Source of the DNA: Undaria pinnatifida
Lineage: Eukaryota > Sar > Phaeophyceae > Laminariales > Alariaceae
NCBI GenBank assembly: GCA_012845835.1
Contig: JABAKD010000024.1
Coordinates: forward strand, 2,956,061-3,020,060
DNA length: 64,000 nucleotides
Reading direction: 5' to 3'
Under the pieces are notes generated by a model. That model was not told where the DNA came from, made no database searches, and saw only the letters and a list, made by a program, of their open reading frames with translations. The position numbers and the translations under genes were made by a program. Below, one piece after another: positions 1-11,149 of this stretch; position 1 is the stretch's first letter, and the number at the start of each line of letters is the position of its first letter.

Positions 1-935
1 ACTAACTGCGCCCCGCGAACCAGGTGTATACTGCTGTACGTACTGCTGCACGGCTGATCTGATGTACGTACTGCTGCACTGCTGTTCTGCTGTGGTGTAC
101 GTACTGCTGCACGGCTGTTCTGATGTACGTACTACTGCACTGCTGTTCTGCTGTATGTAGTAAAGGTTTGGTCGGTGGGTGGGTGGAGGGTGCACTGCGT
201 CGTCTGTGGTGGGTGGGTGGGCCGTTCTGTACGTGGGAGTCTTTTTTTTGCTGTTTCTTGTTTCATAAGAACCAACCAACTAACTGCGCCCCGCGTACCA
301 GGTGTATACTGCTGTACGTACTGCTGCACGGCTGTTCTGATGTACGTACTGCTGAACTGCTGTTCTGCTGTATGTAGTAAAGGTTTGGTCGGTGGGTGGG
401 TGGAGGGTGCACTGCGTCGTCCGTGGTGGGTGGGTGGGCCGTTCTGTACGTGGGAGTCTTTTTTTTGCTGTTTCGTGTTTCATAAGAACCAACCAACTAA
501 CTGCGCCCCGCACGAGGTGTATACTGCTGTACGTACTGCTACACGGCTGTTCTGCTGTGGTGTACGTACTGCTGCACTGCTGTTCTGATGTGCTGTACGT
601 ACTGCTGCACTGCTGTTCTGCTGTATGTAGTAAAGGTTTGGTCGGTGGGTGGGCGGAGGGAGCACTGCGTCGTCCGTGGTGGGTGGGTGGGCCGTTCTGT
701 ACGTGGGAGTCTTTTTTTTGCTGTTTCGTGTTTCATAAGAACCAACCAACTAATTGCGCCCCTCGTACCAGGTGTATACTGCTGTACGTACTGCTGCACG
801 GCTGTTCTGATGTACGTACTGCTGCACTGCTGTTCTGCTGTATGTAGTAAAGGTTTGGTCGGTGGGTGGGTGGAGGGTGCACTGCGTCGTCCGTGGTGGG
901 TGGGTGGGCCGTTCTGTACGTGGGAGTCTTTTTGC
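1..935. repeat. Minisatellite, 217-278 bp units (about 4 copies)
   Basis: Units start with ACTAACTGCGCC or a close variant at 1, 279, 496 and 749. They end with a GGTGGGTGGG block, a T-run and ATAAGAACCAACCA. Length differences come from gain or loss of a shorter internal subrepeat (TGTACGTACTGCTGCAC plus CTGTTCTG). The last copy breaks off near 930. The array runs off the left edge. Open frames across it are by-products of the repeat. Confidence 0.9.
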
Positions 936-1248
936 GTCCTGTGGGAGATGAACCCTTTTTTTTGTTTCTGCAATACTGGCCTCCCACTGGTGCTTGGGAG
1001 TACCACCGTCCCCACTGCTGCACTCCTCTGTCCTTTACTACCGTACGTACTACTGCTGCCGTGTTATCATTTTTGTTTAGCAAAACTTACATACAGAGGA
1101 TGATACCTTTACTACCGTACGTACGGCGGCATTGTCGTACTGCCCTGTTATTATTTTGTTCTTTTAGTACTTGATACAGAGGATACAGCACCAATTTATT
1201 TTTGTCCGCCATACCGGCCGGCAACTGGCATATTTCGGGAGTACCACT
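936..1248. other. Gene-free spacer between minisatellite and microsatellite
   Basis: No convincing gene is seen. Two short related stretches (around 1038 and 1110) share TTTACTACCGTACGTAC, so this is probably old repeat sequence. Confidence 0.4.
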
Positions 1249-1249
1249 A

Positions 1250-1329
<80 letters not shown>

Positions 1330-1367
1330 AATAATACTAATACTAATAATAATAATACTAATAATAC

Positions 1368-1398
<31 letters not shown>

Positions 1399-1417
1399 AA
1401 TAATGATAATAATAACG

Positions 1418-1499
<82 letters not shown>

Positions 1500-1548
1500 C
1501 AATAATAATAACAACAATAATAATAAAAATAAAAATAATAAAAATAAA

Positions 1549-1603
<55 letters not shown>

Positions 1604-1667
1604 CTGATAATAATACTGATAATAATAATAATAATAATAACAACAACAACAACAACAACAACAACAA

Positions 1668-1736
<69 letters not shown>

Positions 1737-1752
1737 TAATAATGACAATAAC

Positions 1753-1840
<88 letters not shown>

Positions 1841-1847
1841 GTAATAA
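1249..1847. repeat. AAT trinucleotide microsatellite, about 600 bp
   Basis: Nearly pure AAT/TAA repeats with scattered variants: AAC runs around 1640-1668, AAAAT stretches near 1525-1550, and single GAT/ACT units. The array ends directly at the TGTGGGACGG start of the LTR-like repeat. Poly-Asn, poly-Ile, poly-Leu or poly-Tyr frames here are artefacts. Confidence 0.97.
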
Positions 1848-2059
1848 TGTGGGACGGTGATCCCTTTGCAGGTTTCTCTTTCTCTGAGGGAGGTGTGGAG
1901 ACACACCGAGGTGGGTTATGTGCGCAACCGCACGCTCGAGGGTCAACGATGAGGAAACGCCTTAGAGTTTGCCTCGAGGAGCCAGGATGCCAAATGATCT
2001 TGAAGGATTATAGTGATAAGGACGCGGTACAATCTAGAGAATAGGGACCGGTATCCACA
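1848..2059. mobile_element. LTR-like terminal repeat, left copy (TG...CA)
   Basis: This 212 bp block starts TGTGGGACGGTG and ends GGTATCCACA. It is about 90% identical to 2714-2926. The TG...CA ends and direct orientation are those of LTRs of a small non-autonomous (TRIM-like) retrotransposon. No matching target-site duplication is visible: the left flank is the AAT array and the right flank is CTCGA. Confidence 0.65.
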
Positions 2060-2140
2060 TCACCCCCCCTTTTTCAGGCGTGCAAACGTGCGCGTCTTAT
2101 AAGAGGTGTCAACTTGGGATGACAGGATCCTAGGATTTCC

Positions 2141-2680
2141 TAAGCAACCCGACCGAAGAGAGCGGGTAAGATTTATTTGAAAAAACCCCGCACGTTTGTA
2201 CCGCTTGCCATATGGCATACGGGACAGACCCCCCTGGCCCCGGGGATGGTCGCAGGGACCCTAACAGTCTTCCCCCACGTCAGGAGGGATGTGGCCTTCC
2301 CTCACGTCCTGAAGAAGGCAGTCATGATCAAGACCTGCAAGAGGAAGAAGTGGAAGAACTTTCTTCCACTTGTTCCTCTTGCAGGTCTTGATCATGACTG
2401 CCTTCCTCAGCTTCCACTCTTTCTTCCTCTTGCAGGTCTTGATCATGACTGCCTTCCTCAGCTTCCACTTCTTCTTCCTCTTGCAGGTCTTGATCATGAC
2501 CGCCTTCTTCAGGACGTAAGGGACGGCCGCCTCCCTCCTGACGTGGGGGAAGACTGTTGGGGTCCCTGCGACCACCCCCCGGGTTAGGGGGGTCTGTCCC
2601 GTCTGCCATATGGCAAGCGAGACAAACGTGCGGGTTTTTTTCAAATAAAACCTCCCCGCTCTCTTCGGTCGGGTTGCTTA
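2141..2680. mobile_element. Foldback element (540 bp inverted repeat) flanked by TA
   Basis: The left arm (2143-about 2360) and right arm (about 2365-2678) are near-perfect reverse complements. Both begin AGCAACCCGACCGAAGAGAG and are bordered by TA, compatible with a TA target-site duplication. The right arm carries three tandem 51-bp units around GGTCTTGATCATGACTGCC; the left arm has one. The minus frame stays open and gives a repeated basic peptide (KAVMIKTCKRKK). The element fills most of the space between the two LTR-like copies. A Tc1/mariner-type or other MITE is possible; the class is not settled. Confidence 0.8.
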
Positions 2681-2713
2681 GCTCCCACCGAGCTTCACTG
2701 CCTCGACGCCAAT

Positions 2714-2926
2714 TGTGGGACGGTGGTCCCTTCGCAGGTTTCTCTTTCTCAGATGGAGGTGTGGAAACACACCGAGGTGAGTTATGTGCGCAACCGCACG
2801 CTCGAGGGTCAACGACGAGGAAACACCTCAGAGTCTGCCTCGAGGAGCCAGGATGCCAGGATGATCGTGAAGTATTATAGTGATAAGGAGGTGGTACAAT
2901 CTAGGGAATAGGGACTGGTATCCACA
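2714..2926. mobile_element. LTR-like terminal repeat, right copy (TG...CA)
   Basis: Direct-repeat partner of 1848-2059, 213 bp, again TGTGGGACGG...ATCCACA. Differences are mostly single substitutions and one short indel (CCAGGATG region). With the left copy it bounds a 654 bp interior almost wholly occupied by the foldback element. Confidence 0.65.
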
Positions 2927-3057
2927 CTCGAACGGATTTTAAATAATCGATCGCAATCGAGCCAGCAAACAGTCACCTCCAGCAGGCGTAGGACTTTTCT
3001 TTCTGATTACAGGTCAAGTTGTATGTACACCAGGGGTTCCTCTATAGTGCCTGTATG

Positions 3058-3225
3058 TGCACTATAGAGGTAAAAAACCGGCACTATTCATCGCAGCAAC
3101 CGGTGCTACTCCACATACTGCCACTACTGGTTGTTGCCTTTTGTGCCAGCCAATTTCACAGGCACTACAGCTTGTAGCGGGCAGCCGCCACTATTCAACC
3201 CGCGCCGTAGAGGGACCACGGCTCT
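3058..3225 (-). mobile_element. MITE, CCTCTATAGTGCC family (minus copy)
   Basis: The reverse complement runs from GTGGTCCCTCTACGG to GGTTTTTTACCTCTATAGTG. It shares TAGTGCCTGTGAAAT, a TGGCACA motif and AACAACCAGTA with copies near 28690 and 45435. A short extra inverted repeat (CCTCTATAGTGC / GCACTATAGAGG) lies at 3039-3070. Confidence 0.6.
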
Positions 3226-3649
3226 GGTATACAATTAGTATTGTACTCCTGACACTGTTGTTGCGGGGCGTCATGGACCCGATGAATACATGGTGCGTTT
3301 GGGTGTTGCTGACTGGGCGCGCTTGGGTCACACCCATAACACTACTCCGACGGGAAATTTACTCATGTTATTGTATGAAAATGCGAGGATCGGGCGGCGC
3401 CGCCTTCGGCGGCCCCACCCTCATGATTGTTTTTAAAGATACTGTGAGGAAGAGGAGAGTAAAGGTGAATAGTAATGACTCCTACCAAGAGGTTGATGTG
3501 CAATTTGTGTTGGAGAAGATGATATTTTGGAAGCGAACTATGTCGGCGATTAGCCGACGAAGCGGGCAAACCTCGGAAGGGCGGCATGCCGGCAGGAGAC
3601 GGAGTCGTCTCTGAAAGTTAAAAAAACATGTACTAAAGGTCAATCATAA

Positions 3650-5510
3650 AGAAAACCAAAACTTTTTCTTCAAGCGCAAAAACTTTTGCTGCAAGCTGCA
3701 GTACCCGTAAGAAGGAAGTGTCGCTAGGCAACTCCTGTTGAAGACAAAAAAGAAGGTGTCGCTAGGCGACGGAGTGGACTTCGACCCGAATTCACATGTC
3801 TACGGGAAAGAGACGGAGCGAGTTGGACGGTGGCCCGCGATACTAAGGATCAACCTAATACATGGAAGAAGGTGCCGCTGGGCGACGGGGTGTTGTCTAC
3901 CGCAACCGAGACTCGTACGGAACAGCGGAAGGCACTCAGAAGTTGCAACCGGTTTCATATGCAGTACATAACCATAAGTAGAAGCTGGCGCTAGGCAACT
4001 CTTGTCGACTGCGAAATTGAAGAACCACCCAACACTCTGAAGAAGAAGCTGCCGCTAGTCGATGGGTATACCGCAAAAATGCCAAATTAGAAAAGCACAC
4101 AATACTTGAAAGGAGAAGCTGCCGCGAGTCGACGGGTACTTGTACCGTAACTGAGACTCGTACGGTACAGGAGTACAATGAAGAAAACTTTTGCTGCAAG
4201 CTGCAGTACCCGTAAGAAGGAGGTGTCTCTAGGCAACTCCTGTTGACTGAAAAAAAAGAAGGTGTCGCTAGGCGACGGGTTGGACTTCGACCCGAACTCG
4301 GTGAGACAAAGAGTACGACACGAACCCGGTAAGACAAAAATGCAGGCACGTGTCTACGGGAAAGAGACGGTACGGAGCGACTTGGACGGTCGCCCGCGAT
4401 ACTAAGGATCAACCTAATACATGGAAGAAGGTGCCGCTAGGCGACGGGGTGTAGTCTACCGCAACCGAGACTTGTACGGAACAGCGGAAGGCACTCAAAA
4501 GTTGCAACCGGTTTCATATGCAGTTCATAACCATAGGTAGAAGCTGGCGCTAGGCAACTCTTGTCGACTGCGAAATTGAAGAACCACCCAACACTCTGAA
4601 GAAGAAGCTGCCGCTAGTCGATGGGTATACCGCAAAAAAGCCGAATTAGAAAAGCACACAATACTCGGAAGGAGAAGCTGCCGCGAGTCGACGGGTACTT
4701 ATTATACCGCAACTGAGACTCATACGGTACAGGAGTACGGCGAAGAAATTTTTTGCTGCAAGCTGCAGTACCCGTAAGAAGGAGGTGTCGCTTGGCAACT
4801 CCTGTTGACTGGAAAAAAAGAAGGTGTCGATAGGCGACGGGGTGCACTTCGACTCGAACTCGGTAAGACAAAGAGCACGACACGAACTCGGTAAGACAAA
4901 AATGCAGGCACATGTCTACGGGAAAGAGACGGAGAGACTTGGACGGTCGCCCGTGACACCAAAAATCAACCTAATACATGAAAGAAGATGCCGCTAGGCG
5001 ACGGGGTATAGTCTACCGCAACCGAGACTTGTACGGAACAGCAGAAGGCACTCAGAAGTTGCAACCGGTTTCACATGCAGTACATAACCTTAAATAGAAG
5101 CTGGCGCTAGGCAACTCTTGTCGGCTGCGAAATTGAAGAACCACCCAACACTCTGAAGAAGAAGCTGCCGCTAGTCGACGGGTATACCGCAAAAATGCCA
5201 ATTAGAAAAGCACACAATACTCGGAAGGAGAAGCTGCTGCCGCGAGTCGACGGGTACTTATACCGCAACTGAGACTCATACGGTACAGGAGTACGGTGAA
5301 GAAAAAAATTGCTGCAAGATGCAGTACCCGTAAGAAGGAGGTGTCTCTAGGCAACTCCTGTTGACTGAAAAAAAAGGTGTCGCTAGGCGACGGGGTGGAC
5401 TTCGAACCGAACTCGGTAAGACAAAGAGTACAACACGAACTCGGTGAGACAAAAATGCAGGCACACGTCTACGGGAAAGAGACAATACGGAGCGAGTTGG
5501 ACGGCCGCAC
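3650..5510. repeat. Satellite, about 508-561 bp units built from short hairpins
   Basis: About 3.3 units, with the landmark TTGCTGCAAGCTGCAGTACC at about 3685, 4192, 4752 and (one mismatch) 5309. Each unit holds roughly six short palindromes of the type GTCGCTAGGCGAC or GCCGCTAGTCGACGGG, spaced about 40-120 bp apart. No coding potential is seen. It ends in a CAG/CAGTAG-rich stretch near 5515-5620. Confidence 0.88.
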
Positions 5511-5929
5511 CCCACCATCACAGCAGTAGTACAACAGCAGCACAACAGCAGTGGAGCAGCACGTACCGACCAATCCATAACGGCAGCATACAGTAGCAAT
5601 ACGGCAGTGCAGCGGTACACCTGTGGTCCTGCACAGTGGTACGCCAGGAGCTGGGTGAGGTTTGCACTTTTTTTACGATTCTCTACCTTTCGGGGAAGAT
5701 CGCGGGCCGTCACCGGGAGAGGTTTTTCATGCCCCGCGCTCGCGGAGCTGGGACTCGTCGGCGGATGCGTCGCCGCGGACACCGAGGGCTTGTGTGTGGG
5801 GCGGGCGTGGCACAGGCGTGCGGTCGCCAGGGGCCAGGTGGCGAGCGGTAGAGCGGAGAGTTGTAAGTGTACCGGTTTCAGAGTACGCGTAATTCAGCCG
5901 CTTGCACCTCAGCGTTGAGAGGTAATCTT

Positions 5930-6200
5930 CTAATCGTACAAGGGCTCCGCTCCGCGGGCGGCTTACGCCGCCCGCTACGCTCACGCAAGGCAAGGAAGAA
6001 TGCAACTAAAAACACATGTAAAGGGGGCGGAAAGAAGAGGCCCATGATTTGGTGCGGACAGCGATTTGATAATGCCAAGAGCTGCTTGTGCAGAGCAAAT
6101 TGCCCTGTTGTGCTCAGCTGTGCTGTGTACTTTTGTTACCGGTGTCACGTTCTGGTCGGCACTACGGGGGTAATTTGCGTGGGGAGAAAACAGGGGGCCG
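5930..6200. repeat. Dispersed repeat, paired with 33830-34065
   Basis: Begins GGGCTCCGCTCCGCGGGCGG and continues through AAGAGGCCCATGATTTGGTG to GGGTAATTTGCG. The same order of blocks (TCCGCTCCGCGGG, AAGAGGCCAATGATTTGGTG, GTGTAATTTGCG) occurs at 33830-34065. GC-rich inverted motifs at the start suggest a MITE end. The class is unknown. Confidence 0.6.
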
Positions 6201-6479
6201 TGAAAGATCAAATACATGTAGAAAAAGAAAAAAAAAGAAAAGTAGTACCCAACAACACGTATATTATACCCGGTACTGCTCTATGTTCGAAAGAAAGCAC
6301 ACAGCGCAGCACGACACAGCACCGCAGCGAAGGACACGGCACCGCACCGCACGGCTCCGCACGGTGCTACGCTGCGCTGCTGGGCTATATATATATAGCC
6401 GGACTGATCTGAGCTGGGCGTGCATTGTGATCCAACAGCGTGGTACCTGATGGTATGTACAAACCTGGTGTAGTAGTAC

Positions 6480-8050
6480 CGGTATATACTATAAGCCTCA
6501 AGGTCTTCTCGTTGGTTCGAATCCCGGTGTCATCGGGGAAAAAATATGATCCTCATAACAAAAATAATAGATATCAATGTGACTTTGTGGTGTTCTAGTA
6601 GATAGGCTGTCCGCTTATAAGCCTGGTTTTCGTTGGTTGAATCCAGGGGTCATATGAAGAAAAATTATATCATAAAAAAGTTGATACATATTTTATAAAA
6701 AATATTTCAAGGACGTCAGCCGTGAGTTCGACGAATTTCAGGTCAATACTCATCTTTGCAAGATATTTGTAAAAAAATAGTACTGGTAGATACACCACTG
6801 CTGCTGTGACATATTGTGGTCTAGTACATGGACTGCCCGCATATAATCCTGGTGGCCTTCGCTGGTTCGAACCCGGGTGTCATCGAAAAAAAATGGTCCT
6901 CATGAAAAATTGATATTTATTTGTCAAGAAAAAAAAAGATAGCAATGTGACTTTGCCACCAGGCGTTTAATTGCACGTACGTGCAAGGTTTTTTAGAATT
7001 GCACGTAAACTCAGTACAACCCCTGCCGACCTCGAGAGCAGACCGAGAGCCCCCCAAAGGATTGGGTTAGGGTTAGGGTTAGGGTTGGGGTTAGGGTCGG
7101 GTCTGGGGTCGGGTTGGTCTGGGCAGCGCAACCGTCATTTTGTGCGGACCTGCACATAGGGAGCCGGCATACATAAATCGCTACCAGGTATTGAATTTAC
7201 GTGCAAATCTAAAAAACCTTGCACGTACGTGAAATTTCACGGGAGCCCTGTGACTTTGTGGTCTAGTAGATAGACTGTCCGATTATAAGCCTGGTTTTCG
7301 TTGGTTGAATCCAGGTGTCATCGGGGAAAAAAATTATCCTCTTAGAAAAATCGATATATATATTTTATATAAAAATTGAAAAACGTCAGCTGTGAGTACG
7401 ACCGATTGAATGGTTGAAACTCAACTTTGCAAGCTGCGTGATACATATATGTTTCGCTAGGAAATATACAGTAGTAGTTGCACATTGAAAAATAGTACTG
7501 GTAGATACCACTGCGGCTGTGACATTGTGGTCGAGTAGATAGACTGTCCGTTTATATTCCTGGCCTTCGCTGGTTCGAATCCGGGTGTCATCGGGAAAAA
7601 AAAATGATCCTCATGAAAAATCGATACTTGGTTTTTATTTATCAATTTTATTGGTAAAAATAAAATAGATATCACTGTGACGTTGTGGTTCTACTAGATA
7701 GACCGCTTATAAGCTTGGTCTTCGGTGGTTCGAATCTGGGTGTCATCGGAAAAAAAAGTGATCCCCACACAAAAATCGATACTTGTATATATTTGTAAAA
7801 ATAAAAGAGATATCAACGTGACGTTGTGGTCTATAGTAGATAGACTGTCCGCTTATAAGCTTCGTCTTCGGTGGTTCGAATCTGGGTGTCACCGGACAAA
7901 AAAATTATCCCCATAAAAAAATCGATACATATTTGTAACAATAGATCAGGTGGAGCAAGAAATCAAAGAAAGAAAAAAATTATCCCCATAAAAAAATCGA
8001 TACATATTTGTAACAATAGATCAGGTGGAGCAAGAAATCAAAGAAAGGCT
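6480..8050 (+). repeat. Tandem array of seven tRNA-like (SINE-like) units
   Basis: Seven units carry a box-A-like segment (TGTGGTCTAGTAGATAGACT) and a box-B-like segment (GGTTCGAATCC or variant) ending GTGTCATCGG plus an A-run. Box-B positions are about 6514, 6634, 6864, 7304, 7573, 7723 and 7873. Between units lies AT-rich sequence with ATCGATA and, in some, TTTGCAAGAT/CTGTGAGT. An almost exact 74-bp duplication fills 7899-8046. T-stem pairing is poor, so these are tRNA-derived rather than functional tRNA genes. Confidence 0.65.
6969..7236. mobile_element. TIR element carrying interstitial TTAGGG repeats
   Basis: The ends are inverted copies. Left is TTGCACGTACGTGCAAGG plus TTTTTTAGA and TTGCACGTAAA. 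The right end has the same blocks reversed (TTTACGTGCAAAT, TCTAAAAAA, CCTTGCACGTACGTG). The interior at about 7062-7110 has four clear GGGTTA repeats followed by degenerate GGGTCGGG/GGGTCTGG units. It sits inside the tRNA-like array. Confidence 0.7.
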
Positions 8051-10300
8051 GGACCGTTCCGCAAGTAATAAGCTGGACCGTCCGACCTCGGAGATGCCAG
8101 GGAAGCACCAACCGAGCGCTTTCAGCACAAAGATATTCGTAAGTAAGTCTATTTTAATACCGAGCGTTCGACGAATTTCGGGTCAATATTCAAATTTAAA
8201 ATCGGGAATTTCACCGAGCCAGCATCATGGATGGGCAGATCGCAAAGCATCTGTGTTGGAGTGCCCACAAAACCGACAATGAGATTCCAGCCAATAACGT
8301 CAATTATTATTGAAACCGGGATTTTGCAAAAACTAGCCCTTCACAATCGCTTTGGGACATGCAGCAGTCTGCGCTCGTTCACTGGCGCCGTGCTCCCCAC
8401 TGAAGCCTCCCAATGACACATCACGCCCGGGCGAGCTCAACCAAGTCACGATATAGCCTGTTCTGTAGTTGGTTTGGCCTTTCTTTGTCGTGCTAGAGTT
8501 GGAAAAATTTGATGCACCGCGGCCAGGCAATTATATCCTTGCACAGCCGGTACGCAAGCTCCAGCAGTCGCGCCGCCAGTTTAGGCAATTTTCACGGGCA
8601 CTGTCGCGGTGGTAAACCTTAACGATATCGCCCAAGATTGAACGTGTGCTTGTGTACAGACAGGGAAGGTATACCAGGGTGGCGCACTTTTTGATTAACA
8701 TCATCGACGCCGCAATCGGCTTGAGACGTACCTGCAAAAACAAAGGAATGTGGACTAAAAATACACTGTGTTTTAGAGTTGAAGAGCTGGGACACGAAAA
8801 AGTTACGAGCGTTGATTTCTCTTGTTTCAACATTCGTACGTACGTGAGTACTGCTCACCATGGCTGCAGCTCCAAAACATAACTTGGCCACAGTATAGGA
8901 AATAACAAATCCAATGACCTGGAACCACATTTTCAAACTTTAGCGACTTTGTCGCGGTGGTTAGAGGTCACGAAAACTGCTGCCGTTTTGCCACACTGTA
9001 GTGAGAGCACCAAAGAGCCCATCGCAGGGTGGCGCACTTTCGGATAAGCTGTGAGGCTAGAGTTCGAGCACAATTGCGGGATATCGTACAAAAAAATAGA
9101 GCGATGGTGCTTCCAGGTTTCGATTTTTTGGCAGGAAAAGGGCCAAAAAACGATTTCATTTTTTGGGCACTGCAACACAGGTGAAAGCAAGTTCAGTATA
9201 AGAGACAGACGGCTCGAAGAGCCTTTTGGCAGCCTCCCCGTGTCTGTCCGGCAACGTGCTCGAGCGCACACGTCCTCATAAACGGCCGGCTACGACGGGC
9301 AGCGGATAGTGTCTTTGAGCAGGGTCCACAGAGTAGTGCTACTTGTACTGCTCAACGGCAAGCATCACAACATTGAACGTCTTGAGTCCTGCCCCAACAT
9401 ATCAGGTACCAACAAGGAGCAGGCTATATATCACCTGTGAGTTCGTCCGATTGAATGGTGGATACTCAACTGATGATTCGAGCGTTTTGCATCTCGTTGA
9501 ATTTCCGAATTCAGCAAAACGCGGCGGAATAAACACGAACGACTTTTTTAACGCAAAACATCAACTGGCTTGGTGCTTGCGACTGAGACATGCACTGCTA
9601 TCGATGCGCAAGGTTCAAGGCGGGATAAACACCGTGGTGATAATCCCTTGCGGCCGAAACGGCGGTTAGTCTCACATGAACGACGTGGTGGCCCTTCCAA
9701 GGCGATGCACTCCTCGACAGGACCTTGAAGTACGGCTCCACAGCTCGCACCAGGCTCGAAAGCATATCTCAGTTTACTTTTCAAAAATGTGAGGGGTGCG
9801 AGAGGAGAGATAGCCGACCAAGAGCAGAGGAGAGGGACTGCGGCCTCGCACGGGTCGCTACCTCTTCTATAGCCTCGATCCGGAGAGCTCAGCTAGACCA
9901 CAAAGCGAGCGTCGGTGCCTGTGGTGCCACTCAATGTGTCGCCCCCGTTCCGTTCATTTTTCAACGATTTTTGTCACAAGGTTTTCCAACTTGATCTTTC
10001 GGCGTTTTTATGAAGGGGAGATTCTAGCCGACCCGATTGTCCGGCCTTTGTGGCCTACGCACAGCAGCATAAGCTACCTAGGCAGATTATCTACCGTAAG
10101 CAGGGTAAGAGGGTTACTAGCCTTAGATAGCTGCTGTCACGGGGGCTGCGACAATCGATCACAGCGAGACCCGACATGTAAATCTTCCACTGCTGAAAAT
10201 TAGAGTGTCACTTTTTAGGATAAAAAACATTATCCGCAGCAGAAAGGGGGCCCAGAACACTCCGCCCTTGACAGGACCCAGGCCGAATTGGCTAGCTAGA
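8051..10300. other. Gene-free region with diverged duplicated segments
   Basis: No supported gene. AGGGTGGCGCACTTT occurs at about 8678 and 9027, each in related surroundings including TGTCGCGGTGG at about 8600 and 8951, so two diverged repeat copies lie here. CACCTGTGAGTTCGTCCGATTG near 9431 matches part of another dispersed repeat. Confidence 0.4.
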
Positions 10301-10317
10301 GATCCGAAGCTGTTGAC

Positions 10318-10455
10318 CACAACACCAGCACCAGCACCAGCACCAGCACCAGCAGTTAGTAGATACGGCGTCGAGAAGATTGCTGTTTTCCCGCAGCATC
10401 AGCGACAGCAGCAGCTGTCCCAGCGGTAGCAGCGGCAGCCAAGGGGCAGGCGCAG

Positions 10456-10486
<31 letters not shown>

Positions 10487-10700
10487 CAAGCCGCAGCAGC
10501 GGCAGCAGCAAGCTAGCAGCAGCAGTAGCAAGCTAGCAACAGCAGCAGCAACAGCAACAGCAGCAGCAGCTACGAGTAGCTAGCAGCAGCAGCAGCAGCA
10601 GCTAGCTGCCAGCACCACCACCAGCACCACCACCCACCACCACCACCACCAGCAACAGTAACAGCAGCAGCAGCAACAACAACACCAGCATCAGCAGCTG
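10318..10700. repeat. CAG/CAC-rich low-complexity block
   Basis: Runs of AGCACC, GCAGCA and ACCACC give poly-Ser/Ala/Gln/Thr frames on either strand. It lies just upstream of the EsV-1-7 gene and could include 5' exon or leader sequence, but no splice site or start can be chosen. Confidence 0.7.
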
Positions 10701-10782
10701 CAGTCAGCAGATACAGTGCCGGGCAGATTGCGGGGCGAAAGCGAAAGCAAGGGGTAGCAGTGGCGGGTGAGTTGAGTGGGCT

Positions 10783-11004
10783 ATGGCCATGCCACCACGT
10801 GTGCCCAGGCGGAAACGGCAGCAGGAGCAACCGCAACAATTCGCGAGCGTTGACGCTTACTCCTTGGCGGCGAAGATGATTGTGACTAGGGCAACAACAA
10901 CAACAACAGCCACAACACCAACGGCAGCTACAACTGCTGGTCCTGCTGCTGCAACGTCGAAAGTGAAGGCTATGTCAAAACCGAGGTTCGTCAGCAGGGT
11001 ATGA
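10783..11004 (+). CDS. Possible 5' exon of the EsV-1-7 gene (tentative)
   Basis: An open frame begins MAMPPRVPRRKRQQEQPQQ and continues Thr/Ala-rich to RFVSR, where GTATGA could be a donor. The basic N-terminus would suit a nuclear protein, but the phase does not match a splice to the exon at 11150. The next block (11003-11056) is in a different frame. An alternative is that translation starts at ATG 11001, which is in frame with the first intact motif. The 5' structure is unresolved. Confidence 0.3.
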   Translation: MAMPPRVPRRKRQQEQPQQFASVDAYSLAAKMIVTRATTTTTATTPTAATTAGPAAATSKVKAMSKPRFVSRV

Positions 11005-11059
11005 TATGGTCTATGACACTGCCGCCCGCTGTCGAGGCGAAGGCTGCGTCCACAGCCCC
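11003..11059 (+). pseudogene. Degenerate first EsV-1-7 half-motif
   Basis: Reads YDMVYDTAARCRGEGCVHSP then stops at TGA. The DNA closely matches the start of the intact motif at 11160-11200 (shared CGCTGTCGAGGC and GGCTGCG). It looks like a duplicated motif start that has decayed or is now intronic. The CCC-rich tract after it could serve as a polypyrimidine tract for the acceptor before 11150. Confidence 0.45.
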
Positions 11060-11149
11060 TGATCTCCCCCGCCCCCTCGCCCCCCTCACCCCCCACCCCG
11101 TCCCCTATCCCCCACCCCCCACCCCCGAAAACGGTTTATTAAACAACAG

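Noticed and set aside
1164-1946. Long poly-Leu, poly-Ile, poly-Asn and poly-Tyr frames
   Set aside because: All come from the AAT microsatellite read in different frames.
7062-7110. Chromosome end (telomere)
   Set aside because: Only about four repeats, flanked on both sides by ordinary sequence and inside inverted repeats.
7250-7330. Functional tRNA gene
   Set aside because: Box-like motifs are present but the T-stem does not pair and the acceptor is weak; repeated copies indicate a tRNA-derived repeat.
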